Below, piece after piece: positions 26,455 to 37,659 of a stretch of DNA of 64,000 nt. Where the stretch lies: positions 481,522 through 545,521 of the forward strand of contig NZ_JAUFPU010000018.1 in the NCBI RefSeq assembly GCF_030409555.1, given 5' to 3'. The translations under genes were made by a program, and so were the position numbers. Source of the stretch: Chitinimonas viridis. GTDB taxonomy: Bacteria; Pseudomonadota; Gammaproteobacteria; Burkholderiales; Chitinimonadaceae. A model generated the notes under the pieces. The model was not told the origin of the DNA. It saw nothing but the letters and a program-made list of their open reading frames with translations, and did no database searches. How positions within the stretch are numbered: the first letter of the stretch is position 1; every line of letters begins with the position of its first letter.

Positions 26455-26826
26455 CTATGCCAGCGCCGGCTTCATGCCACCCCGCTTGACCAGGATCGCG
26501 ATGGCCGGCGGGAACACCAGCCAGAATCCAGATGCCGGCATCAGTACCACGCCCAGCACGCCCAATGCCAGCAAGCTCCAGCCCATACCCTTGGGCAGTC
26601 CCGCTGGCAAGCTTGCCTCCAACCTGGAGACGGCTTGCCCGCAAATGAACAGCACGGCACCAAAGAGCACAAACCAGACCACTGCGCCCGTCATGGGGTC
26701 GGTGCCCACGGTGTCGAAGACCCCGCGCTGCACAATGCCCAGCAGTTCCTTGCCAAACACCGCAACGCCAAACACGGTGTGGATGACGGCGACGCCGATA
26801 AGCCAGCGACCTATCCAATGCTTCAT
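26455..26826 (-). CDS. small four-helix membrane protein, DUF6463-like
   Basis: A 123-residue integral membrane protein starting at the ATG at 26826 with an AGGAGGAAG site upstream. Four hydrophobic helices are evident: IGVAVIHTVFGVAVFG, MTGAVVWFVLFGAVLFICG, GWSLLALGVLGVVLM and GFWLVFPPAIAILVK. The order matches the small DUF6463-type family. No function is known. It faces the WapI-like gene on the same strand and is short, so it may be an accessory envelope protein. Confidence 0.7.
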   Translation of the reverse strand: MKHWIGRWLIGVAVIHTVFGVAVFGKELLGIVQRGVFDTVGTDPMTGAVVWFVLFGAVLFICGQAVSRLEASLPAGLPKGMGWSLLALGVLGVVLMPASGFWLVFPPAIAILVKRGGMKPALA

Positions 26827-26944
26827 CTGCTTCCTCCTGGGTATGGGTATCCATAAAGGCAATGCTGCGCTAGCAGCCAGCCGAGCCTGTGTATGCTCAC
26901 AGCGCGGTCAACTATGGGGCATGGCCCCCCGGCCAGGCAAGCCA

Positions 26945-27364
26945 TTACAAGCTAGCGAACCCCTCGGTGATATCCGCCAACGCGCCAGGCTCCAGCTCAA
27001 AACCACCTGAAACCAGGGTGCGCCACGGCGCCGGCCCACTGCTGTACTGATGCCTGACCAAACACACTTCCGCCACCAGATGTCCGAGAGTATCGCGGGA
27101 TCGCAGGGTCAGGACGAATTCATCCGGGCTCATGCTACGCAAGGTCGCCACCCCCTGCCGACGCGCCTCCAGCGCGCGCAAATCCACCACAAATGCCTGC
27201 AGCGCATCGGCCTCCAGCCAGACTGCGTCATGCCTACCCGCAAAGTCCTGTAGCCGGACACTGACGGACACACGGGCATCCCCCGCGTGTATGGTCCCCT
27301 GCGGCGTTTTCTCCAATAAGGTAATCTCGGCACATTCGTAATCCGTGCCCACTTTGATCTGCAT
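26945..27364 (-). CDS. WapI-like family protein
   Basis: A 139-residue protein starting at the ATG at 27364. Its pattern DARVSVSVRLQDFAGRHDAVWLE, followed by TLRSMSPDEFVLTLRSRDTLGH and a RHQYSS-GGFELEPG end, matches the WapI family. The B. subtilis namesake protects against the WapA toxin. Many members, however, occur without a toxin and need not be immunity proteins. No contact-dependent toxin gene is adjacent here, so I call only the fold family. Confidence 0.75.
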   Translation of the reverse strand: MQIKVGTDYECAEITLLEKTPQGTIHAGDARVSVSVRLQDFAGRHDAVWLEADALQAFVVDLRALEARRQGVATLRSMSPDEFVLTLRSRDTLGHLVAEVCLVRHQYSSGPAPWRTLVSGGFELEPGALADITEGFASL

Positions 27365-27443
27365 GCACTCCCCTTTGACGGCCGTACCCGGCCCGAAGCA
27401 GGCTTGTACGCACGACCCTGCATATCGGAATCGCCCCATAACC

Positions 27444-27887
27444 ATGCAAGGCCCGCTGCGCAAAATCATCCAGGCCATCAGCTACGAGGCCATTGCCATG
27501 CTGTTCATCACCCCGGCCATGGCCCTGGTGTACCAGCAGCAGCTGGCGCATTCAGCAGCCCTGTCGCTGATGATCTCAACCGTGGCGCTGGGCTGGAATA
27601 TGCTGTTCAACCTGCTGTTCGAAGCCTGGGAGCGGCGGCAGTCGCGGCGCGAGCGTACTTTCTGGCGGCGCACCTTGCATGCCACCGGTTTCGAGGGTGG
27701 CTTGGTGATCCTGCTGGTACCTTTGATGGCCTGGTGGTTGCAAATAAGTCTCATACAGGCGCTGTTCGCCGACATCGCCTTATTCGTGTTTTTCTTCTTC
27801 TACGCCTTCGCCTTCCAGTGGGGCTTTGACCGGGTGTTCGGCGTACCCGATTCGGCACAAGCCGCAGCCGCAACACACGCCGTTTAA
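27444..27887 (+). CDS. PACE family efflux transporter
   Basis: A 147-residue membrane protein with four helices in two tandem repeats, each starting with a short helix and RR/E-rich loop (ISYEAIAMLFITPAMALVYQ, LLFEAWERRQSRRERTFWRR, FEGGLVILLVPLMAWWLQ, DIALFVFFFFYAFAFQWGFD). This is the bacterial transmembrane pair (BTP) layout of AceI-type proton-coupled efflux pumps for chlorhexidine, acriflavine and short diamines. Conserved E15, N53, and F/Y-rich ends fit. It faces away from the WapI-like gene; the promoter should lie in the 79-base gap. Confidence 0.88.
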   Translation: MQGPLRKIIQAISYEAIAMLFITPAMALVYQQQLAHSAALSLMISTVALGWNMLFNLLFEAWERRQSRRERTFWRRTLHATGFEGGLVILLVPLMAWWLQISLIQALFADIALFVFFFFYAFAFQWGFDRVFGVPDSAQAAAATHAV

Positions 27888-28366
27888 TAAAAACAAACAC
27901 TTAGCTTTACAAGCCCAAATGCATTGTGTTAAAGTTTGGCCTTCAGTCGGATCAATCCGGCTGTTTGCCTTACTTTGCAGTACTTCAAGCCGTTCTCTCA
28001 GGCCATGTTCCAACGCGTGGAACAGCCTTCCCTGATGTCTTCTGCTTGTTTATCGAATGGTGCAATCCGCACCCACTTCTGCTGTAATGAAGGTTCGTGC
28101 CAAAACGAAACCTGCTCGTAACAATCGAGCATTACGATAACACCGTCTCGTTCTGGCTAATTTGACCCGATATGGCTTGGTCCATATCAGCGGCGCAAGT
28201 GCATGGCCTGCCGTGGCCGTGGCGTAGTACGCCACCCATGGATAGGGTCTGATCGCGTTCGTCCCATGTTGTCGAAATTGAACTCGGCCTGGAACACACG
28301 GTCTAGCTGCAATGCAGCCCGGCAACGCACCGGTGCGCTACAAAAAACAAAAAATAGGAAACAAGT
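27888..28366. other. AT-richer 479-base gap and leader of the 67-residue gene
   Basis: This stretch has visibly lower GC than the flanking genes and no plausible reading frame. It holds a palindrome (GTTCCA-ACGCG-TGGAAC, 28007-28023), a small stem (TGCTCG...CGAGCA near 28110-28130), a promoter-like pair at 28162-28190, and an A-rich stretch just before the ATG at 28367. The 170 bases between that promoter and the start could be a regulated leader or contain a small RNA. I do not recognise a known RNA. Confidence 0.5.
28162..28190 (+). promoter_or_regulatory. sigma70-type promoter candidate for the 67-residue gene
   Basis: TTGACC at 28162-28167 and TATCAG at 28185-28190 have a 17-base spacer. 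The resulting transcript would carry an unusually long leader of about 170 bases before the ATG at 28367. Confidence 0.45.
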
Positions 28367-28570
28367 ATGAAAGTTCAAGAACTGAAGGCCGGCGACCATT
28401 TCGTCCAGGATCGTCACGGCGAGTCCATCCGCTTTGAAGTATTGGCCGTGGAATGCGTAGGTCGCCAATTCCAGGTCAGCTTCCAGTCCCGTCTGGGCCA
28501 GGGTAGTGCCCGTTACTTCGGTAACGCCTACCTGCCTGGTACCCGTGCAGCCAACCGCACGGTGAACTGA
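28367..28570 (+). CDS. 67-residue protein of unknown function
   Basis: A 67-residue soluble protein starting MKVQELKAGDHFVQDRHGES. It has a beta-strand pattern (FVQDRHGESIRFEVLAVECV, RQFQVSFQSRLGQGSARYFG) and an NRTVN end, suggestive of a small beta-barrel or Sm-like/SH3-like fold. A good AGGAA site sits 8-12 bases before the ATG at the end of an A-rich run, and a strong terminator follows, so it is an independent, probably well-expressed gene. No family is recognised. Confidence 0.65.
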   Translation: MKVQELKAGDHFVQDRHGESIRFEVLAVECVGRQFQVSFQSRLGQGSARYFGNAYLPGTRAANRTVN

Positions 28571-28632
28571 TCCGCCAACCAGGCTGATCAGCGCAGTACC
28601 CGCCAACGGTGGCAGCACCACCGTGGCAAGAC

Positions 28633-28666
28633 AAGCCGATTCCGGTCTAGCCGGGGTCGGCTTTTT
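28633..28666 (+). terminator. Rho-independent terminator
   Basis: AAGCCGATTCCGG (28633-28645) pairs with CCGGGGTCGGCTT (13 bp, two mismatches) across a five-base loop, followed by a T-run at about 28661-28665. It ends the 28367-28570 gene. Confidence 0.85.
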
Positions 28667-28838
28667 GCTGCTTGCTCGCCCTGCGCGTGCAGGCAGCGTC
28701 GTGTGGATGCCCCCTCTCGCCTTGTGAGGCGGCATAGCCACACCCTCTCCGCTGTCATCGCATTGTCCACGTTCTCTGCTAAAACAATGTTTCGGCCAAG
28801 CGTTTGCTTGACCGTGTCAAAACAACAAAGGAGACAAC

Positions 28839-30128
28839 ATGGTAAAGCTGGGTACATGGCTGGCCGGCGCGCTGGCCACTTGCATGGCACTGCCGCTGCT
28901 GGCTGGAGAGGTAGATGACTTTCAGCACAGCTGGGTGCGCAAGGCACTGCGTCTGCAGGAGCGGATAGACCGGCAGGCGCCGATAGGCGAGGCGCTCTGG
29001 CCGGCCACGCACAACTCATACAACAGCAAGGCTTACACCAATGCGGTGAGCTACTACGATCCCAACCATATCCATAGCATCTACGACCAGCTGCGTATGG
29101 GAGCCCGTGGGCTGGAGCTGGATATCCATTCCTACTTCAACATGCGGGGCTGGCCTTGGCAGTGGCGCAACGACATCCTGCTGTGCCATGCCGGTGGCAA
29201 CAATGTCGGCTGCTCGCCTGGCGACCGCCCCTTTGTCGATGGTCTGAACGAGATACGCCGCTGGCTGGATGAAACCCGCAACGACCCCGAGGCATTGCTG
29301 CTTTACCTGGAAAGCCATCTGAATGGTGGCGACTACGACGATGCCCAGCGACATATCCAGAACATACTGGGCAACGATGTCTACCAGCCCCCCGGCGGTG
29401 CCTGCCAAGGCATACCCGCCAGCATGAGCAAACAGGCCGTGCTCAATGCCGGCAAGCGGGTGCTGATCATTACCGATGGCTGCAAGGACACGGCCCATTT
29501 CAATCGCTGGGTGTTTACCGGCGCCACCAGCGAAAGTGGCTACCCCACCGACAATCAGGACAAGTACCAGCGCTACCCCAGCTGTACTTCGGCCCAGTTT
29601 GGCGCCGCCGATTTCCGCCGGCTACTGGTACGCTTCAATGAAGACCGCACCAAAATCGCCGATGTGTTCGCACCCAAGATGCGCATAGACGCCGAGGTCA
29701 CCGAGGGCCTGATGCGTTGTGGTGCCAATCTGTTCGGCTTTGACATGCTCACCCCCGGTGATGGCCGCCTGGCCAGGCTGGTGTGGAGCTGGGATGTGAA
29801 CGAGCCCAACAACTGGGGCGGCGGCGAGCATTGTGCCGAGAACTGGTACAACGGCCGCTATAACGATGCCAGTTGCGGCCAGGCCAAACCCTTTGCCTGC
29901 AAGCAGCTGCATGGCGACGGCTGGCTGATCAGCCGCAGCCAGGGCCGCTGGCAGGATGGCCGGCTGACATGCAGCAACGAGACCGGCGGCGCCTACCGCT
30001 TCGCCATGCCCGCGACCCCGCTGGAGAACGAAGCCCTCAAGCAGGCCAAAGCGGCAGCGGGCTACGCCTCGGTCTGGGTGGATTACACCGACGAGGGCAA
30101 CGAGGGAAGCTGGCGGCGCAGCCAGTAA
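28839..30128 (+). CDS. secreted PI-PLC-like phosphodiesterase with C-type-lectin-like tail
   Basis: A 429-residue protein starting at the ATG at 28839 after AAAGGAGAC. Signal peptide MVKLGTWLAGALATCMALPLLA. The catalytic domain resembles the PLC-like TIM-barrel superfamily: H58 in WPATHNSYNS, E93/D95 in GLELDIHSY, and H117 in LLCHAGG. Residues about 316-356 match a C-type-lectin motif (EPNNW, E.C...W, and C....PFACK). A lectin-type tail on a bacterial PLC-like enzyme suggests a carbohydrate-guided, secreted phosphodiesterase. Substrate not known: it may act on phosphoinositide, a related glycerophosphodiester, or another anchored lipid. Confidence 0.8.
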   Translation: MVKLGTWLAGALATCMALPLLAGEVDDFQHSWVRKALRLQERIDRQAPIGEALWPATHNSYNSKAYTNAVSYYDPNHIHSIYDQLRMGARGLELDIHSYFNMRGWPWQWRNDILLCHAGGNNVGCSPGDRPFVDGLNEIRRWLDETRNDPEALLLYLESHLNGGDYDDAQRHIQNILGNDVYQPPGGACQGIPASMSKQAVLNAGKRVLIITDGCKDTAHFNRWVFTGATSESGYPTDNQDKYQRYPSCTSAQFGAADFRRLLVRFNEDRTKIADVFAPKMRIDAEVTEGLMRCGANLFGFDMLTPGDGRLARLVWSWDVNEPNNWGGGEHCAENWYNGRYNDASCGQAKPFACKQLHGDGWLISRSQGRWQDGRLTCSNETGGAYRFAMPATPLENEALKQAKAAAGYASVWVDYTDEGNEGSWRRSQ

Positions 30129-30165
30129 GCCCAGCCCGGCAGGGGTTGATGGCCCCTTACCTGAG

Positions 30166-30193
30166 GGGCCGGCAGACAACTGCCGGCCCTTTT
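30166..30193 (+). terminator. Rho-independent terminator after the PLC gene
   Basis: GGGCCGGCA at 30166-30174 pairs with TGCCGGCCC at 30181-30189 (9 bp, perfect), with loop GACAAC and four T at 30190-30193. Confidence 0.85.
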
Positions 30194-30319
30194 GCGATTG
30201 GCACCAAGCGGTTGATAGATAGGCCAGCCGGCGCAACCGTCAAAATCACATGACTTCCCGTTCGCCACAATTGCACGCTTTCCATTACCATGCCCGGCAT
30301 ATTGCCTTTGGATAGCACC

Positions 30320-30937
30320 ATGAATCGCCCCAAACCCTTTTCGATGATCCGCGAGTTCCACCTGGCAGACTGGTTCACCCTGTCCAACGCCTTCTGTGGC
30401 GTAGGCTCGCTGTTCGCGGTCATGACCTACCTGCAGACCCACGATGTCCTGCACCTCTACTTCGCCTGCGGCCTGATCCCCTTCGCCCTGCTGTTCGACG
30501 TGCTGGATGGCCGCATCGCCCGTTGGCGCCAGCAAAGCTCGGCCATGGGCCGCGAACTGGATTCGCTGGCCGATGTGATCTCCTTTGGCGTGGCACCGGC
30601 CGTCATCGCCTATGGCTGCGGCATGCAAGGCCTGTTCGATCGCATCGTGCTGCTGTTCTTTGTCGCCTGCGGCGTATCGCGCCTGGCCCGCTACAACGTC
30701 ACTGCAGAAAAACTTTCGGATGGTGGCGACAAGGTCAAGTACTTCGAAGGCACCCCCATCCCCACCTCGCTATTGCTGGTGGGGGTGCTGGCCGTCGCTG
30801 TTTGGCAGGGCGCCTTGGGCACGGAGCTGTGGTTCGGCGTCTACCATATCGGCGGTTTCCGCTTCCATCCGCTGGTACTGATGTTTGCTATTTCCGGCTC
30901 GCTGATGATCAGCCGCATCCGCATCCCCAAGCTCTGA
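30320..30937 (+). CDS. pssA: CDP-diacylglycerol--serine O-phosphatidyltransferase
   Basis: A 205-residue membrane protein of the CDP-alcohol phosphatidyltransferase family. The signature DG..AR........G...D...D is present: DGRIARWRQQSSAMGREL then DSLAD. Several hydrophobic helices follow (FFVACGVSRLARYN, LLLVGVLAVAVWQGAL, PLVLMFAISGSLMIS). It makes phosphatidylserine from CDP-diacylglycerol and serine, first step to phosphatidylethanolamine. This is the integral-membrane (Bacillus type) enzyme, common in Betaproteobacteria. I start at the ATG at 30320 (MNRPKPFSMIREF); 30290 is possible. Confidence 0.9.
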   Translation: MNRPKPFSMIREFHLADWFTLSNAFCGVGSLFAVMTYLQTHDVLHLYFACGLIPFALLFDVLDGRIARWRQQSSAMGRELDSLADVISFGVAPAVIAYGCGMQGLFDRIVLLFFVACGVSRLARYNVTAEKLSDGGDKVKYFEGTPIPTSLLLVGVLAVAVWQGALGTELWFGVYHIGGFRFHPLVLMFAISGSLMISRIRIPKL

Positions 30938-30961
30938 TCGGCTACCCGCCGCAACCCCGAC

Positions 30962-30985
30962 AGCCCCGCGACAAGCGGGGCTTTG
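30962..30985 (+). terminator. Rho-independent terminator after pssA
   Basis: AGCCCCGC pairs with GCGGGGCT across the loop GACAA, followed by a T-rich run. It starts 25 bases after the stop. Confidence 0.8.
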
Positions 30986-31003
30986 TTGTTATTTCTCTAC
31001 CTG

Positions 31004-31031
31004 TTTACCCTGTAAAAACCGCCATTAAAAT
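31004..31031 (+). promoter_or_regulatory. sigma70-type promoter for the LacI-family gene
   Basis: TTTACC at 31004-31009 and TAAAAT at 31026-31031 have a 16-base spacer. The start of transcription would fall near 31038, just before the first operator. Confidence 0.5.
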
Positions 31032-31043
31032 GTAGCTTACTTA

Positions 31044-31057
31044 CCAAAGCGTTTTGG
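31044..31057. promoter_or_regulatory. LacI-family operator-like palindrome, site 1
   Basis: CCAAAGCGTTTTGG reads CCAAA-N-CG-N-TTTGG: five-base half-sites around a central CG, the usual form of LacI-family operators. It lies just after the likely start of transcription. Confidence 0.6.
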
Positions 31058-31065
31058 GTTATCAT

Positions 31066-31079
31066 CCAAACCGCTTTGG
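31066..31079. promoter_or_regulatory. LacI-family operator-like palindrome, site 2
   Basis: CCAAACCGCTTTGG has the same CCAAA-N-CG-N-TTTGG form as site 1, with centre-to-centre distance of 22 bases (about two helical turns), so both dimers would lie on the same face of the DNA. Confidence 0.6.
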
Positions 31080-31291
31080 GTGTTTTACCACCGGCGTGGG
31101 AATCCCCATGGCAATACCCCAACAGGGTATGTCCGACACTTTTTTTGAAGTAGCCCCCAGGGCTGCTTTGCTGTTCACTCCTCTCTGGCGCGGTTAGTTG
31201 GCTGCTTAAACCACAGCTTGCTACGCGCCTGCTTTTTTTGTGGCAACCGTTTGTGCAGCCCAGCGCGCCGCCGTGATAACGTTGCACCGCC

Positions 31292-32308
31292 ATGGATCTC
31301 AAAGCCCTCGCCGCCCATCTCAACCTTTCCGCCACTACCGTCAGCCGCGCACTCAACGGCTATTCCGACGTCAGCGCCAAAACGCGGCAACGCGTGGTGG
31401 AGGCTGCCCAGGCCCTGGGCTACCAGCCCAATCCGGTCGCGCGCAGCCTGGCCATGGGGCGTGCCAACGCCATCGGCATCGTCTACCCGCTGGAAGCCGA
31501 CGATGTGGCCGACCCGCGTTTTCTGCAGGTGGTGTCTGGCCTGACCGAAGGCCTGATGGAAGTGAATATGGACCTGCTGCTGGCCTCGGCCACCCACAAG
31601 GGTGAGCTCGATACCTACGACAGGCTGGTGCATGGGCGCCGGGTCGATGCCTTTATCGTGGCCCGCACCCTCTGCCAGGACGAGCGCATCGATTATCTGC
31701 AGCAGGCGGGCGTGCCCTTTCTCGCCTACGGCCGCAGCGCCGACTGCCAGGCTTACCCCTGGTTCGATTTCGACAACGAAGCCGGTAGCGTGCTGGCAGT
31801 GGCGCGCTTGGCCGGCTTGGGCCATCGCCATATCGGCTATATCCACGCCTCGCTGCACTACAACTTCGCCCATCAACGCCACGCCGGCTTTCTACGCGGC
31901 ATGGCCGAGGCAGGCCTGCCGGTCGCCAGCCAATGGCTGTTGCAGGCGGGCCTGGCGCGCCGCAGCGGCTATCAGGCCATGATGGGCCTGCTGGACCAGG
32001 ACCAGCGCCCCAGCGCCGTCATCGTGGACAACAACCTGGCGGGGGTGGGCGCCGTCCGCGCCCTGCTGGATCGCGGCATCGTCATGGGCCGGGATATCTC
32101 CGTCATCGTCTACGACGGCATCCCGCCCGATACCCTGCTGACCCAGCACATCACATCGGTGGTGCAGCCCACCCAGCACCGCACCGGCAAGCACATGGCC
32201 ACGCTGATGAGCCGCCTGCTGGCGGGCGGCCATCCACTCAGCGAACTGCAGATGCTGTGCCAGCCCGAGCTGCAGGCTGGCGATTCGGACGGCCCGGCAC
32301 CGGGCTGA
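31292..32308 (+). CDS. LacI-family transcriptional regulator
   Basis: A 338-residue regulator. Residues 1-50 form the LacI helix-turn-helix with hinge: LKALAAHLNLSATTVSRALN, VSAKTRQRVVEAAQALGYQP, NPVARSLAMG. The rest is a periplasmic-binding-protein fold (ANAIGIVYP, VDAFIVAR, HRHIGYIH, VIVDNNLAGVGAVRAL, ISVIVYDG, ITSVVQPT). It likely binds a sugar or nucleoside and represses its own gene through the double operator just upstream. No sugar-use genes lie next to it, so the regulon must be elsewhere. The final 20 residues are variable. Confidence 0.9.
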   Translation: MDLKALAAHLNLSATTVSRALNGYSDVSAKTRQRVVEAAQALGYQPNPVARSLAMGRANAIGIVYPLEADDVADPRFLQVVSGLTEGLMEVNMDLLLASATHKGELDTYDRLVHGRRVDAFIVARTLCQDERIDYLQQAGVPFLAYGRSADCQAYPWFDFDNEAGSVLAVARLAGLGHRHIGYIHASLHYNFAHQRHAGFLRGMAEAGLPVASQWLLQAGLARRSGYQAMMGLLDQDQRPSAVIVDNNLAGVGAVRALLDRGIVMGRDISVIVYDGIPPDTLLTQHITSVVQPTQHRTGKHMATLMSRLLAGGHPLSELQMLCQPELQAGDSDGPAPG

Positions 32309-32361
32309 GCCATGCCGAGCCACCGCCCAGGTCAAGCCATGGATAGTCTGCGCGGCGCCGC

Positions 32362-36066
<3,705 letters not shown>

Positions 36067-36185
36067 GGAAGCGTTTGATATTGCGAGGGAAAGGCGCAAA
36101 TTCTAACACGCCGGGCGTGCCCCTCCGGCGGCCAAAGGGTACTAAGCATATGAATGCAATTCATGCAGACGTCCCCCAAAAAGCA

Positions 36186-36211
36186 AAAGGCGCATACCCT
36201 CATGCGCCTTT
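36186..36211 (-). terminator. Rho-independent terminator of ntrBC
   Basis: AAAGGCGCA and TGCGCCTTT (positions 36186-36194 and 36203-36211) pair across an 8-base loop. On the minus strand a T-rich run follows. It lies 30 bases past the ntrC stop. Confidence 0.8.
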
Positions 36212-36240
36212 GTTCATACTTTGTTATCCGCACCTCGTGG

Positions 36241-37644
36241 TCACTCACCGCCGATTTCGCGCTCCAGCCCCAGTTCCTGGATTTTGCGGGTCAGGGTATT
36301 GCGCCCCAGCCCCAGCCTTTCGGCCGCCTCGATACGCTTGCCGCCGGTAGCCGCCAGCGCCCGCAATATCAGGGTGCGCTCGAACAGCTGTGTCAGGTCG
36401 TCGATAAACCCCCGCTCGCCGGCCCGCAGCCGACGGTCTGCCTCGGCAGCCAGCTGCGTCACCCAATCGCCCACCCCACCGCCACTTGCCCCCTCGCCCT
36501 TGAGTTCTGGCGGCAGGTCGTTCACCCCTACCGCCTGGCCGGGGGCCATCACGGTAATCCAGTGGCAGAGGTTCTCCAGTTGCCGCACATTGCCGGGGAA
36601 ATCAAACCCGGCCAGCAGGCGCATGGCATCCTCAGTCAGGCGCTTGACCTCGGCCCCCAGCTCGCGGGCCGATTTGGCCAGGAAATGCCGGGCCAGCAGC
36701 GGTATGTCCTCGCGCCGCTCGCGCAAGGCTGGCAGGCGCAGCCGTATCACATTGAGGCGATGGAACAGATCCTCGCGGAACAGATTGGCCTTGACCCGCT
36801 CTTCCAGGGCCTGGTGGGTCGCGGCGATCACCCGCACATTGGCCTTGATGGGTGCATGCCCGCCCACACGGTAGAAATAGCCGTCCGACAGCACCCGTAG
36901 CAAGCGGGTCTGCAGCTCGGGCGGCATATCGCCGATTTCATCAAGGAATAGCGTGCCACCCTCGGCCTGCTCGAACCGGCCGGTGCGCTGGGCCTGGGCA
37001 CCGGTAAAGGCGCCACGCTCGTGTCCGAACAACTCGCTTTCCAGCAGATCCTTGGGGATGGCCGCCGTATTGATGGCCACAAAGGTCTTGCTGGCGCGGG
37101 GGCTATGGCGATGCAGGGCACGCGCCACCAGCTCCTTGCCGGCGCCCGATTCCCCGGTGATCAGCACGGTCGCAGCCGACTGGCTCAAGCGGCCAATGGC
37201 GCGGAACACCTCCTGCATGGCCGGTGCCTGCCCCAGTATCTCCGGGGTTTCCTCCAGCGGGGCATCGACCACCTCCTGCTTCAGGCTTTCGTCCATGGCC
37301 CGGCGTATCAGCTCTACCGCGTGGTCCACATCAAACGGCTTGGGCAGGTATTCAAACGCCCCTCCCTGGAACGCCGCCACCGCACTTTCCAGGTCGGAAT
37401 GGGCCGTCATGATGATGACCGGCAGCCGAGGAAAGCGCTCCTTCAGCTGGGCCAGTAAATCCAGCCCCGATTCACCGGGCATGCGGATATCGCTGACCAC
37501 CACCGAGGGGGTTTCGCGCCGCAGGGCATCGACTGCTTCGCTGGCCGAGGCATAGCAGTGAAAGGCAATGCCCTCGCGGCCCAGTGCCTTCTCGAACACC
37601 CAGCGGATGGAACGGTCGTCATCAATGATCCAGACAGGTTTCAT
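36241..37644 (-). CDS. ntrC: nitrogen regulation response regulator NtrC
   Basis: A 467-residue NtrC. The receiver carries the phosphoacceptor D52 (VVVSDIRMPGESG). The sigma54-activating AAA+ domain follows: Walker A GESGAGKE, the sigma54-contact loop GAFTGA in GHERGAFTGAQAQRTG, Walker B GGTLFLDEIGDMP, and the switch R finger (FREDLFHRLNVIRLRLPALR). The C-terminus has a Fis-type helix-turn-helix (RLGLGRNTLTRKIQELGL). It activates sigma54 promoters of nitrogen-assimilation genes when phosphorylated by NtrB. It follows ntrB on the minus strand. Confidence 0.96.
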   Translation of the reverse strand: MKPVWIIDDDRSIRWVFEKALGREGIAFHCYASASEAVDALRRETPSVVVSDIRMPGESGLDLLAQLKERFPRLPVIIMTAHSDLESAVAAFQGGAFEYLPKPFDVDHAVELIRRAMDESLKQEVVDAPLEETPEILGQAPAMQEVFRAIGRLSQSAATVLITGESGAGKELVARALHRHSPRASKTFVAINTAAIPKDLLESELFGHERGAFTGAQAQRTGRFEQAEGGTLFLDEIGDMPPELQTRLLRVLSDGYFYRVGGHAPIKANVRVIAATHQALEERVKANLFREDLFHRLNVIRLRLPALRERREDIPLLARHFLAKSARELGAEVKRLTEDAMRLLAGFDFPGNVRQLENLCHWITVMAPGQAVGVNDLPPELKGEGASGGGVGDWVTQLAAEADRRLRAGERGFIDDLTQLFERTLILRALAATGGKRIEAAERLGLGRNTLTRKIQELGLEREIGGE

Positions 37645-37659
37645 GTAGCGGTCATCTTG

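Larger units (their letters stand above)
30938..31291. other. 354-base regulatory gap before the LacI-type gene
   Basis: It holds the pssA terminator, a promoter, two operator-like palindromes and a 210-base leader. A short frame of 29 residues (31108-31197) and a further CAACCGTTTG palindrome near 31243-31252 are also present, both of uncertain meaning. Confidence 0.6.

Noticed and set aside
26945..27364. toxin-immunity pair around the WapI-like gene
   Set aside because: No polymorphic toxin, Rhs, or contact-dependent gene is next to it.
28050..28325. minus-strand frame in the AT-richer gap
   Set aside because: No ribosome site, no domain, and it covers the promoter region of the next gene.
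31108..31197. 29-codon leader frame before the LacI-type gene
   Set aside because: It has a weak ribosome site and unusual codon choice for this genome, so it is probably chance, though a leader peptide is not excluded.
36067..36240. B12 or SAM riboswitch upstream of metH
   Set aside because: No matching core motifs seen; the only clear structure is the ntrBC terminator.
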